A stretch of DNA of 64,000 nucleotides from Edaphobacter sp. (GTDB lineage Bacteria; Acidobacteriota; Terriglobia; Terriglobales; Acidobacteriaceae). The position numbers and the translations under genes are program-made. Below are positions 36,176 to 46,283 of this stretch, piece after piece. Position 1 is the first letter of the stretch, and each line of letters starts with the position of its first letter. The notes under the pieces were generated by a model, which was not told the DNA's origin, did no database searches, and worked only from the letters and a program-made list of their open reading frames with translations. The DNA lies in NCBI RefSeq assembly GCF_028283685.1, contig NZ_JAPWKF010000001.1, positions 248,001 to 312,000 on the forward strand, given 5' to 3'.

Positions 36176-39100
36176 CGGTTGCCGCGGCCTCCTGGATCAA
36201 CCGGTTCGGGCTGGCCGGGAACGCCTGGTTGCACGATTCTATATTTAGCGCGGGAAACCGGAGTCAGAGGTGCCAGTTTTGGTGCTGCGGCAGACTTGGT
36301 GAGGTCGCTCAGGATGGCCGTGATCGTGCGATGCTGCAGAATCTGCCGTGGCTTGACATCGATCCCCGCCTGGTTCGCTCGAGCAGCGATCTGGAAGACG
36401 TGTAGCGAGTCGCCTCCAAGTTCAAAGATGCTGTCCGCGATACCGACCTGGTCGAGATGCAGTACGTCTGCCCATATCCTTGCAAAGCTCTCTTCCTGCG
36501 GCGTGCTCGGAGCCACATACCCCGAAGACTGCGCCATGGATGCCCAGGCAGGGACGGGAAGCGCCTTTCGGTCGATCTTTCCATTTGCCGTAAGAGGAAA
36601 CGAAGGCAGGCTGATGAAGGCAGCCGGAACCATGTAATCCGGCAGCTTGCCCATCAGGTGGCGGCGAAGAGCGTCTGTCTCCACCGGGGCATCGGATTGC
36701 GGGATGATGTAGGCTACAAGACGTTTATCGCCTGGGACATCTTCGCGGAGTAGAACGACCCCCTGGCCAACGGAGGGATGTGTTGAAAGGATTGTCTCAA
36801 TCTCACCGAGCTCAATACGGAAGCCGCGCAATTTGATCTGGCCGTCGGCCCTTCCCAGGAACTCCAGTTGGCCATTTCTCGTCCGACGGACCATGTCACC
36901 CGTGCGATAGATACGAGCTCCGGCCTTCTCGCTGAACGGATCGGCAACAAAGCGGGATGCCGTCAGGTCTGGGCGCTTGTAATAACCCTTCGCAACGCCT
37001 GCACCGCCGATATACAGCTCTCCCGGAACTCCCAGAGGCAGTAGCTGTTGCAGGGTATCCAGGACATAAAACTGCGTATTGGCGATCGGAAGACCCACCG
37101 GAACCGGAGCATCCTCCGCGATGACCCGATTGGTCGCTGACCAGATAGTCGTCTCCGTCGGACCGTACATATTCCAGAGCGGAATGCCTCGCTCAAGAAG
37201 CTGGTTGGCAAGATCTCGCGGCATGGCTTCTCCGCCACACCATGCGGTGATAGCCGGAGTGCCCGTCCATCCTGCAGCCAGAAGGAGCCGGAAGGTAATG
37301 GGCGTTGCCTGCATGATGGTGGCGTGTGCATCCGTCAGCAGCTTTAGAAGCTGGTTGCCATCGCTGGCCACTGCGCGGCTGGCAAGAATAAGCTCTGCGC
37401 CGCATACGAGAGGAAGATAGATCTCCAGTGCCGCGATATCGAACGATATGGTGGTGACAGCCACCAGAACATCCTTGGATGTCATACCGGGAATCTTCTC
37501 CATGGAGCAGAGAAGATTGACCACGTTGGTCTGAGTGACCTCAACACCCTTCGGACGACCGGTCGACCCGGAGGTATAGATGACATAAGCCACTGCTGCG
37601 GGATCGTTCGCAAGGTTCAAATTGCCGGCGTCTTCGAGCTCGATCTCCGGCCAGAGCTCATCAACCTTCAACACACGTGCATTACCGGCAGGCAGATCGT
37701 TTGCGATCGCGGTCTGGGTCAGAACGGTCGGGTTCACGATGTCTTCGAAGACCATCTTCAGCCGCTCGGCTGGGAAGGTGGGATCGAGGGGAACGTAACA
37801 GGCTCCCGCCTTCCAGGTGGCTAACAGCGAGACCACCATGGCCACGGACCGTTCCATGTAGATACCGACGACATCTCCCGCCTTGACGCCATGCGTCAGC
37901 AGGTAACGCGCCAGCCGATTCACTCTCTCGTTGAGCTGGCCATAGGTCAGCAGCTGATCTTCAAACCGCAAGGCACGAGTGTTGGGGGTCTTTGCAGCCT
38001 GCTGCTCAAACAGTTGGTGCACGCAAAGATTTGTTGGATACGAGGATTCCGTCTGGTTGAAGGAAAACAACGCGCGGTCACGCTCGCGAATCGTAAGCAG
38101 CGGTAGATGGGCAAGCGGCTGCGAGGCGTCGGCGGCAATTCCCCGTATCAGCATCTCGTAGGCATCCAGCCAAAGGGCCAGCGTGTCCTGGTCGATAAGA
38201 TTGGTGTTGTAGTCGACATGAAGCGTGAGACCGTCGCTGCCTTCCACCGCATTCACGAACAGATCGAAGTTGACGAAGCTCTTGGGATTTGGCTCAACGG
38301 AGACTTTCAGTCCGCCAAAGTTGAGATCCCCCCCGATCTTTTCGAGGTTGAACTGGACCTCCAGCAATGGCAGGCGACTCGGATCTCGCGGGATTGCCAG
38401 CTTTCGCACGAGACGGCCGAACGTATAGTTCTGATGGTCGTATGCATCGAAAACAGTCTTTCGAACCTGGTCCAGAAACCCTGCTGTCGAGATGCCTTCG
38501 GAGGGAAGCGTGCGCATCGGGACGAAGTTGACGCAATGTCCCACCAGCGTCCGATCTTCCACCAGGGATTGTCCAGCTGCAGGAACTCCGATCACGATAT
38601 CGTCCTGGTTGGTCAGCCGAGACAGCAGAGCACCGAAGCCACTCAGTAGCGTTACGAACAGGGTGCACTTGTGCTGTGCCCCTGCCTTCTTGAGATCCTT
38701 GAGTGTCTGCAGGTCGATCTTGCGAGAGAAGGTCGCCCCCTCAAAGCTCTTCATTGCAGGACGTGCATGGTCAAGAGGCAGATCGAGAAGAGGAGGAAGA
38801 ACCTCAAACTTCTTGATCCAATATGACTCCACCTCTGCACCCTCGACCCCAGCGAAATGCTTCTCCTGGTTGCGTGCATACTCGCTGAAGGGCATCACGG
38901 GGTCCAGTTGAGGAGCCTTGCCGGCGACTCGCGCGCTGTATGTCCTTGAGAGTTCGTCGAGGATGACGTTGATGCTCCATCCATCGCAGACAGCATGATG
39001 CCCGGTGAAGGCCAGGGCATGCTGCGTGGGCGACAGTCGAATCAGAGTCATTCGCACGAGTGGGCCGTTCAGCAGATCGAACGGCGTCCTCGAGTCCTCC

Positions 39101-42100
39101 TCGAGAAACGCGTGGAGCTTTTCGGCGCGCTCTGACTCGGCGAAAGCCGACAGGTCGAGCCGTGGCAGAGCGACCGGCGCTGGCGCGGAGAAGTTTTGTA
39201 TTCCGGCATTAGGATCGAACGTCGCTCGAAGCGCCTCGTAGCGAGAGAGGATGTTCGTCAGAGAGTCTTCCAAGATCCTCTGATTGAGGTCGCCTTCAAG
39301 ATAGAGCGTGAACGACTCGTTGAAGCTGCAGTTTGCCTCGGAAGAGAGCTGTGCAGAGAGCAGAATTTCCATCTGCGACTCAGTAATTGGAGCACTCGCC
39401 GCGGTCTCGACGATGGCTTCAACGGCGGCTGAGAGCACACTTGACGGCAAGGGAAGCAGCTCCCCGGCCTGCATCTCCGCGATCGTCTCCTTGAAGGCGC
39501 GATAGACCCGCTCCATGTCCTCGTCGCTGTGTTCCGTCGTCAGGAAGCAGGGGAAACCTTCGAGAAGATAGATCCCCTTCGATCGCAAGTGAGTATAGAA
39601 GATGCTGCTGAAACGATAATCACTTGGGAAACTGAAGTAGAAGAAGCTGGCGAAGGTCTCGATATGAATGGGAAGCTCATTCTCGGTCAGCAAGGTATTC
39701 AGCCGGGCAATCAGTGCTGCTGTCCGCGTGGTCAGTCTCTGCTGAAGCTCCGGTCCCTGCTCCTTCAGGTGCTTCAACACCGCGGCGCACGCGGCCATGG
39801 CGAGAGGGTGTCGCACGAAGGTTCCCGCAAAGAAGGTCACACCGACCTCGGGGAACGAATCATCGCCATACTGCCACATGCCGCCGTCCAGGGCATCCAT
39901 ATAACGGGCTTTCCCAGCGAGCACACCCATCGGCATGCCGCCTGCCAGTACCTTGCCGTACGTCGCAAGATCAGCACGAATGCCAAAGAGCGCCTGGCAT
40001 CCGCCCGGATGAGAGCGGAAACCGGTGACTACCTCATCAAAGATCAGGCAGACATCGTTCTGCTCGGTAATCCTTCTGATCTCTTTGAGGAACTCGATAG
40101 GCTGAAGATTCGGATGGCGGCTCTGCACCGGTTCAACCAGCACGGCCGCAAGCTCCTGGGCGTGCGAACGGATCCATTCCAGTGAGTCGTCCGTACCATA
40201 GTCCAAGACCACCATGTTGGAGACGGACTCACGCGGAATTCCGGGCGCGATTGGCGCGGACTGAGGTAAGCCTCCGCGCTTGAATCCCTTGACGAGCACC
40301 TCGTCGAACATACCGTGATAGTCGCCAGCGAAGAAGACCACCTTGCTCTTTCCGGATAGGGTACGGGCAAGTCTCATAGCTGCCATCACAGCTTCTGAAC
40401 CGGTATTGCAGAACGTCGCTCGCTCGTTGCCCGTCATCTCGCAGAGCGCCTTGGCAACCTCACCTGCGAGAATCGTCTGGGGTCCGATCTCGAAGCCTTC
40501 ATGCAGCTGCTTGTTGATGGCCTCTTCGACAAAGTCAGGACGATGCCCCAGCATGATCGGTCCGAAGCCGTTCAGGATATCGACATACTCATTGCCGTCG
40601 AGATCCCAGAGGCGGGAGCCCTTGGAGCTGCTCGTAATGATCGGGTAGATCAGCTCTTTCCACTGCACACGGAAGCCCGCGACGACGCGCGGGTCGGCAA
40701 GATAGGGCCGGCTCTCCTGGGTCTTCTGCTTCGAGGTCGCGGTGCGCTTGTTATAGAACGCGGTCAGCTTGCTGATGTGCTCAATCTGCCGTGGCGTCAT
40801 CTCGCCTGAGACGCTCTTCTGCAACGGCTTGAATGGGGTATAGCCCTTCAGTTCCACGTGCGCGTCTTTTGGCGCGGGACCCGATGCAGCTGCAGTTGCG
40901 GCGGACGGGACCGCAGGCGCTGCAACAGAAACCGTGCCTGCTGGAGCCTGCGCTGAAGAAGGCATAACAGCCGCTGGTTGCACAGCAACTCCCTGAAGCA
41001 CAGCCATCTGCTGAGAGAAGAGCTGATTCATCACCTGCAGTTGATCGCGCATCAGCTGTTCTAGACCGCTGCCGCCAGAGGTCAAGGGAGCAGGGTTGAT
41101 CAGATAAGCCGGTTGCGCCAAAGCTGGCTGAGCGACGCTTGCAGAAGCTGCAATCTGGGAGCCTGTCTTTTCCATCGGAATCTCCGCAGCAGTCTCCGCA
41201 GGACTCTCAAACGAGCCGGCGGGGAGCTGCTGATCAACAAAAGCTGCGAGTGCCGTTAGAGAGGAGACATCGCCAAGGAGTTGGCGGAAGGTAATCTTGA
41301 TGCCGAATTTGCTCTGGAGAGCCTGGGATGCCTGGGTCAGAAAGAGGGAATCGAAGCCCAGCTCAAGAAACGAGGCATCCTGCTCTGCTTCCGAGATGGT
41401 CAGGCCGGAAAGTTCTTCAAAGATCTCCGCGATGACACCGCAGAGAAAACTGCTTCGCGGGACTTTGTTGCCAGGAGTGGTGGTCGTGCTCATCTTTAAA
41501 CTCTCCTCCATAATCTTTTCCAGATCGATCTCGTTCTTCGCATTGAAGTTGACTTCTTGTGCTTGTATATCCGCAGCATCCCGTGTGCTGCGTTGCGTGT
41601 CGTTGAACCAGAATCTTTTTCTTTCAAACGGATAGGTCGGCAGGGAGACGCGAAGACGTCTCTCGTACTGATAGAAGCGCTCCCAGGAGACATCCACGCC
41701 ACGGGACCAGAGCGCTCCGACCGCTTGCAGCAGTACAAAGTCTTCCGTGTGCTCCGTATTTCCATCGCTCAAGGACGAGACGATAAGACATGGCGCGGAT
41801 GAAGCTACGTGTTGGCGAGCCAGCGTGGCCAGAGCCGAGCCGGGACCAACCTCCAGCAAGGCAACATCCGGCAACTCCAGCAGGGTCGAGATACCTTGAG
41901 AGAAACGGACCGTCTTGCGAATGTGCTCGGTCCAGTAAGCAGGACTCGTTGCCTGCGAATGGGTGATCCAGTCTCCCGTGACACATGAGACATACCGTAT
42001 CGTTGGGGCGGAAAGTGAAACCTTTTCGACCTCGCGCCGAAATTCGTCGAGGATGGGTTCCATCATCGACGAATGAAATGCATGCGAGGTATAGAGCTTG

Positions 42101-44286
42101 CGATGAGCGACCTCGCGGCTGCTCAGTGTCGCTTGCAGGCTGGCCATGACATCGGATGGTCCAGAGACAACACAGAGGGAAGGCGCATTTGCCGCAGCAA
42201 TATCCAGTCCCTCCGCAAGGAGTGCCGAGGTCTCGGATTCTCCCAAGCGAACACTGAGCATCTCTCCCGCAGGAAGGCTCTGCATCAATCGTCCGCGAAT
42301 TGCCACCAGGTGAAGTGCATCCTCGAGCGAAAGGACCTCTGCAAGGCAGGCCGCGACAAACTCACCGATGCTATGGCCGATCATGGCCTCGGGTATAACA
42401 CCCCATGAGATCCACAACTGCGACAGCGCGTACTCGATGGCGAAGATAGCGGGCTGAGCAAAGTATGTCTGCGTGGTATCAAAACTGCTCTTGCCGTCAT
42501 CATCCTGAAAGAGGCCGCCAATCAGATCAACCTCTTCGGCCAGGAGTATCCGCGCGCAGGTATCGAAGGCATCGCGGAAGACAGGCTCACTGCGGTAGAG
42601 CTCGCGGCCCATATTGGAGTGCTGCGATCCTTGGCCGGGGAACATGTACGCAGCCTTACTCTTGCCAGCTCGCTTCTCGCGGTTTGGACGGAGCTTCGAA
42701 GACGCAGCCAACGCCGTAACCGCAGCGTCGATCGTATCGGCTGTGACCGCCAGGCGATGATCAAAGGCACGGCGCCCCAGGTGAAGCGTATAAGCAGCAT
42801 CGGAAAGAGGAGTCTCTCGATTGCTTTCGAGATAGTCTGCAAGATTCCTTGCGGCAGCGCCCAAAGCCTCCGGTGATCTCGCCGAGAGAGAGAGAAGCTG
42901 GAACCGTCTATCGGAAGGACTGGGCTGCTGCTGCGGAGCCTGCTCCAGGATCAGGTGTGCATTGGTGCCACCGACGCCAAAGGCGCTGACGGCTGCGCGT
43001 CGGGGACCGTCACTTACCCAGGAGCCGCCGGATGCCGTGACGCGGAACGGGCTGGACGCAAAGTCGAACTTCTCTGTGGGCTTCTTGAAGTGCAACGTCG
43101 GGGGGAACTGTCCATGTTGGACGACCTGGGTGGCATGAATCAGCCCGGTTATTCCTGCCGCAATATCAAGATGTCCGACGTTCGCCTTCGCGGTTCCGAT
43201 GGTGCAGAAGCCGCTTTCCTCGGTACTGGTGCGGAAGGCCTTCGTGAGCGCAGCCAGTTCGATCGGATCTCCGAGAGGAGTTGCCGTACCGTGAGCTTCA
43301 ACGTATTCGATCGTGCGTGCATCGACTCCGGCTGCCTGTTGCGCCATGGTAATGACGTTTGCCTGACCCTCGACGCTAGGCGCCGTGTAGCCGATCTTGC
43401 CGGCGCCATCGTTGTTTACCCCAAAGCCTCGAATGACTGCATAGACATGATCGCCATCGCTGATCGCATCTTCCAGTCTCTTCAACAGAACCACACCGAC
43501 GCCGCTGCCAAAGACCGTACCCTGGGCATCATCATCGAACGGCTTGCAGTGGCCATCCGCTGAGCCCATGCCGCCTTCTACGTAAACATAGCCACGCTTC
43601 TGCGGCAACGTGATCGAAACGCCTCCAGCCAGCATCATGTCGCTCTGATAAGTCAGCAGACTCTGGCAGGCCTGACAAACGGCCAGAAGCGACGTGGAGC
43701 ATGCTGTCTGAATGGCATAGCTGGGGCCGCGAAGATTGAATTTGTAAGCGACTCGCGTCGGCAAAAACTCGGGCTGGTTGCCCATCATGCTGGAGTAGTT
43801 GCCGATCTGGTAGTTATCCAGAAAGTTCTCAGGAAAACCAGGTTGCCTGCAGAGCTGCGATAGAAAGTAGCTGCCGTAGCTCGATCCGGCAATCACTCCA
43901 ATTGACCCCGGATACTGAAATGGATCGTGGCCGGCGTCTTCGAAGGCTTCAGAGCAGCACTCCAGAAAGAGGCGGTGTTGCGGATCCATCACCAGGGCAT
44001 CCTTGGGCAGGATGCCAAAGAACTCGGCATCGAACTGTTCGATATCCCTCAGGATTGAGCGGGAGCGAATGTAGTTTGGCCGCTCCACGGACTCACGGGA
44101 GCCTTCCAGTTCAAGCTCTTCCAGTCGAAAGTGGGAGATCGCTTCGACGCCTGCAAGCTGATTCCTCCAGAACTCCGCAACGCTGTTGGCTCCAGGAAAT
44201 CGACCAGACATGCCGATGATGGCAATGCCGTCCAGCACGGGCTCGGTCAAATCGTATTCCGGCACCTTCTCGTCGAGCGGATTCAT
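36172..44286 (-). CDS. Hybrid PKS-NRPS: KS-AT-ACP-aminotransferase-C-A-PCP
   Basis: 2704 residues. KS has Cys196 (QTACSTSL), HGTATPLGDP and KANVGHLDIAAG; AT has Ser639 (GHSIGE) and HAFH, pointing to malonyl-CoA; ACP Ser980 (LGFDSL). An Ala/Pro-rich linker leads to a class III aminotransferase (GSA-AT-like; NTGSEAVMAAMR, IFDEVVTGFR) with PLP Lys1445 (TYGKVLAGG). C has HHAVCDG. The A-domain pocket, aligned by eye to GrsA, reads D-I-L-Q-W-G-M-I-W-K, one change from the glycine code. PCP Ser2627 is in LGGDSL. The order resembles the AMT modules of McyE and MycA/ItuA, which aminate a beta-keto acyl chain. There is no KR, so the beta-ketone made by KS-AT is available to the aminotransferase. Both ends overlap neighbours by ATGA. 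Confidence 0.94.
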   Translation of the reverse strand: MNPLDEKVPEYDLTEPVLDGIAIIGMSGRFPGANSVAEFWRNQLAGVEAISHFRLEELELEGSRESVERPNYIRSRSILRDIEQFDAEFFGILPKDALVMDPQHRLFLECCSEAFEDAGHDPFQYPGSIGVIAGSSYGSYFLSQLCRQPGFPENFLDNYQIGNYSSMMGNQPEFLPTRVAYKFNLRGPSYAIQTACSTSLLAVCQACQSLLTYQSDMMLAGGVSITLPQKRGYVYVEGGMGSADGHCKPFDDDAQGTVFGSGVGVVLLKRLEDAISDGDHVYAVIRGFGVNNDGAGKIGYTAPSVEGQANVITMAQQAAGVDARTIEYVEAHGTATPLGDPIELAALTKAFRTSTEESGFCTIGTAKANVGHLDIAAGITGLIHATQVVQHGQFPPTLHFKKPTEKFDFASSPFRVTASGGSWVSDGPRRAAVSAFGVGGTNAHLILEQAPQQQPSPSDRRFQLLSLSARSPEALGAAARNLADYLESNRETPLSDAAYTLHLGRRAFDHRLAVTADTIDAAVTALAASSKLRPNREKRAGKSKAAYMFPGQGSQHSNMGRELYRSEPVFRDAFDTCARILLAEEVDLIGGLFQDDDGKSSFDTTQTYFAQPAIFAIEYALSQLWISWGVIPEAMIGHSIGEFVAACLAEVLSLEDALHLVAIRGRLMQSLPAGEMLSVRLGESETSALLAEGLDIAAANAPSLCVVSGPSDVMASLQATLSSREVAHRKLYTSHAFHSSMMEPILDEFRREVEKVSLSAPTIRYVSCVTGDWITHSQATSPAYWTEHIRKTVRFSQGISTLLELPDVALLEVGPGSALATLARQHVASSAPCLIVSSLSDGNTEHTEDFVLLQAVGALWSRGVDVSWERFYQYERRLRVSLPTYPFERKRFWFNDTQRSTRDAADIQAQEVNFNAKNEIDLEKIMEESLKMSTTTTPGNKVPRSSFLCGVIAEIFEELSGLTISEAEQDASFLELGFDSLFLTQASQALQSKFGIKITFRQLLGDVSSLTALAAFVDQQLPAGSFESPAETAAEIPMEKTGSQIAASASVAQPALAQPAYLINPAPLTSGGSGLEQLMRDQLQVMNQLFSQQMAVLQGVAVQPAAVMPSSAQAPAGTVSVAAPAVPSAATAAASGPAPKDAHVELKGYTPFKPLQKSVSGEMTPRQIEHISKLTAFYNKRTATSKQKTQESRPYLADPRVVAGFRVQWKELIYPIITSSSKGSRLWDLDGNEYVDILNGFGPIMLGHRPDFVEEAINKQLHEGFEIGPQTILAGEVAKALCEMTGNERATFCNTGSEAVMAAMRLARTLSGKSKVVFFAGDYHGMFDEVLVKGFKRGGLPQSAPIAPGIPRESVSNMVVLDYGTDDSLEWIRSHAQELAAVLVEPVQSRHPNLQPIEFLKEIRRITEQNDVCLIFDEVVTGFRSHPGGCQALFGIRADLATYGKVLAGGMPMGVLAGKARYMDALDGGMWQYGDDSFPEVGVTFFAGTFVRHPLAMAACAAVLKHLKEQGPELQQRLTTRTAALIARLNTLLTENELPIHIETFASFFYFSFPSDYRFSSIFYTHLRSKGIYLLEGFPCFLTTEHSDEDMERVYRAFKETIAEMQAGELLPLPSSVLSAAVEAIVETAASAPITESQMEILLSAQLSSEANCSFNESFTLYLEGDLNQRILEDSLTNILSRYEALRATFDPNAGIQNFSAPAPVALPRLDLSAFAESERAEKLHAFLEEDSRTPFDLLNGPLVRMTLIRLSPTQHALAFTGHHAVCDGWSINVILDELSRTYSARVAGKAPQLDPVMPFSEYARNQEKHFAGVEGAEVESYWIKKFEVLPPLLDLPLDHARPAMKSFEGATFSRKIDLQTLKDLKKAGAQHKCTLFVTLLSGFGALLSRLTNQDDIVIGVPAAGQSLVEDRTLVGHCVNFVPMRTLPSEGISTAGFLDQVRKTVFDAYDHQNYTFGRLVRKLAIPRDPSRLPLLEVQFNLEKIGGDLNFGGLKVSVEPNPKSFVNFDLFVNAVEGSDGLTLHVDYNTNLIDQDTLALWLDAYEMLIRGIAADASQPLAHLPLLTIRERDRALFSFNQTESSYPTNLCVHQLFEQQAAKTPNTRALRFEDQLLTYGQLNERVNRLARYLLTHGVKAGDVVGIYMERSVAMVVSLLATWKAGACYVPLDPTFPAERLKMVFEDIVNPTVLTQTAIANDLPAGNARVLKVDELWPEIELEDAGNLNLANDPAAVAYVIYTSGSTGRPKGVEVTQTNVVNLLCSMEKIPGMTSKDVLVAVTTISFDIAALEIYLPLVCGAELILASRAVASDGNQLLKLLTDAHATIMQATPITFRLLLAAGWTGTPAITAWCGGEAMPRDLANQLLERGIPLWNMYGPTETTIWSATNRVIAEDAPVPVGLPIANTQFYVLDTLQQLLPLGVPGELYIGGAGVAKGYYKRPDLTASRFVADPFSEKAGARIYRTGDMVRRTRNGQLEFLGRADGQIKLRGFRIELGEIETILSTHPSVGQGVVLLREDVPGDKRLVAYIIPQSDAPVETDALRRHLMGKLPDYMVPAAFISLPSFPLTANGKIDRKALPVPAWASMAQSSGYVAPSTPQEESFARIWADVLHLDQVGIADSIFELGGDSLHVFQIAARANQAGIDVKPRQILQHRTITAILSDLTKSAAAPKLAPLTPVSRAKYRIVQPGVPGQPEPVDPGGRGNR

Positions 44287-46283
44287 CGGATCGAACCTTT
44301 CGCGGCCTTCATTCTCGCAAAGGCCTCCCGTTGACGCCTTGCCTGCTCCTGGGCGGCACTGAGCGCCGGAGTTGTTGCCGTGGTCTTACCGGCTGCCCCT
44401 TCGGCTTCGGCCAGCTTCCCGGCAAGTCCTCGTACGGTGGTGAATTCAAACAGCCAGGTCACAGGGATGGTGCGGGCCAGCTTTTGCTGCAGTTGTGCCC
44501 TTACAGAAACCAGCAGAACCGACGTTCCGCCGATATCGAAGAAGTTGTCTTCGAAACCCACCTCTGCCGCACCCAGCACGCCGCGCCAGATAGCTGCAAC
44601 CTGCTCTTCCATGGGGCTACCCTTGGCCTGGGCCTCCGTAGCGGCTGAGTTGATGAGGGAGGCGTGCGACCCGGTCTCAGGTTTCGGGAGAGCCGCCCGA
44701 TCGACCTTGCCATTCCCGGTCAGCGGGATCGACGGCAGAGGAATATAGAAGGCAGGCATCATCTGCGGAGGCAGACGATTTGCTAGAAAGCCACTCAACT
44801 CTCTAGCTACGGGTGGCGTTCCACCGGAGAAGACAAAATAGGCAGCCAATCTCTGTCTTCCATCCTCCGCGCTATGAGCCATGACAGATACCTGCTGCAT
44901 CCCCGGGTAGTCGCTGATCGCAGCCTCAACTTCGCCGAGCTCAATACGAAATCCATTGATCTTGACCTGGTTATCGCCACGACCAAGGTAGACCAGCTCA
45001 CCGTCATGCCTCCGCCGGGCCAGGTCACCGGAACGATAAAGCATTCCTCCAGCTTTGAACGGGTCTGCGACGAACCGTTCGGCAGTCAGCTCCGCACGAT
45101 TCAGGTAACCCCGTGCAACGCCCCTGCCGCCAACGCAGATCTCACCGATCTCGCTCTCTGCAACGGGCTGCATCTTGGCATTCAAGAGATAAATCTGCAG
45201 GTCGGGGATGGGAACACCAATGAGGCTCTCAGGGTCTCCCTTGGTATCGGCCTCACGGACTACGCGATACGTGACGTGGACCGTCGTCTCCGTGATCCCA
45301 TACATATTGATGAGTTGCGGTGACTGATCGCCGTGACGCTCAAACCATCCCCGCAGAGACCGGAACGAAAGCGCCTCACCGCCGAAGACGACCTTGCGCA
45401 GCGCCAACGGAAGAACCGTACCGCCGTCTTCGATTTGGCAGAGCAGGGAGAAGGCAGATGGGGTCTGATTCAACACCGTCACCTTCTCATCAGAAAGCAG
45501 CTTATAAAAATCCTCTGGCGAGCGGCTTGTGGTAAACGGAACAATCACCAGCCTTCCACCTGTCGTGAGTGGCCCCCAGATCTCCCATACCGAGAAGTCG
45601 AACGCGAAGGAGTGAAACATCGTCCAGACATCGTCCTGCTGGAAGTGGAACCAAGCATCGGTCGCGGTCATCAGACGCACGACATTGTCATGGGTGACGA
45701 GAACGCCTTTCGGCTTGCCGGTCGAGCCCGAGGTATACATCAGATACGCGATGTCCTGTGCCGTCGGAAGTTCTTCCAGCACAAGTTCAGGGGTGTCGGC
45801 GGACAGGGTCTCCACGGAAAAGATGGTTGCCTGAATGCCAGCAAGCTCCGCTGCCAACCGATTGCTGGTCACCAGAACCGAAGGGTTAGCATCCTCAAGA
45901 GTTTGCTGAACCCGGGCTTTGGGATACCCCGGGTCGATCGGCAGGTAGGCCGCACCCAGTTTGAGAACTCCCAGCATGGCCGCAATCATCGTGATTGAGC
46001 GGTCGAGATAGATTGCTACGATGTCGCCGCGCTGAACACCCCTGGCTCGCAGCTCAAAGGCCATCTGATTGGCAGAGCGATTTAGCTCCTGATACGTGAG
46101 GCAGGACGATTCGTATGTGGCCGCAATCCGGTCCGGGTAGGCCTGTCTTGCACGGTCAAATAGCGCAAGGAGTGAATCTCCCGCCTGAGCCCGTTGCAGC
46201 AGGGAAATATCGTCATTGCGCAGTACGAGGATGGGATCCTCGGAAATTGTCAGGTCGTCAGAAGGTCTCGTCGATGTTGCCAT
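44283..46283 (-). CDS. NRPS loading protein: A (Thr-like code) - PCP
   Basis: 666 residues with no condensation domain, so a loading module. The A domain shows LMYTSGSTGKPKG, YGITETT, YRSGDLARR and LTGNGKVDRA. Its pocket by eye against GrsA reads D-F-W-N-V-G-M-V-H-K, matching the threonine code except Ile to Val. PCP Ser588 is in IGGTSV. An Ala/Gln-rich tail (~640-666) could be a docking region. It is the first gene of the minus-strand operon and overlaps the hybrid PKS-NRPS by ATGA, consistent with handing threonine to that KS. The ATG has only a weak SD. Confidence 0.92.
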   Translation of the reverse strand: MATSTRPSDDLTISEDPILVLRNDDISLLQRAQAGDSLLALFDRARQAYPDRIAATYESSCLTYQELNRSANQMAFELRARGVQRGDIVAIYLDRSITMIAAMLGVLKLGAAYLPIDPGYPKARVQQTLEDANPSVLVTSNRLAAELAGIQATIFSVETLSADTPELVLEELPTAQDIAYLMYTSGSTGKPKGVLVTHDNVVRLMTATDAWFHFQQDDVWTMFHSFAFDFSVWEIWGPLTTGGRLVIVPFTTSRSPEDFYKLLSDEKVTVLNQTPSAFSLLCQIEDGGTVLPLALRKVVFGGEALSFRSLRGWFERHGDQSPQLINMYGITETTVHVTYRVVREADTKGDPESLIGVPIPDLQIYLLNAKMQPVAESEIGEICVGGRGVARGYLNRAELTAERFVADPFKAGGMLYRSGDLARRRHDGELVYLGRGDNQVKINGFRIELGEVEAAISDYPGMQQVSVMAHSAEDGRQRLAAYFVFSGGTPPVARELSGFLANRLPPQMMPAFYIPLPSIPLTGNGKVDRAALPKPETGSHASLINSAATEAQAKGSPMEEQVAAIWRGVLGAAEVGFEDNFFDIGGTSVLLVSVRAQLQQKLARTIPVTWLFEFTTVRGLAGKLAEAEGAAGKTTATTPALSAAQEQARRQREAFARMKAAKGSIR

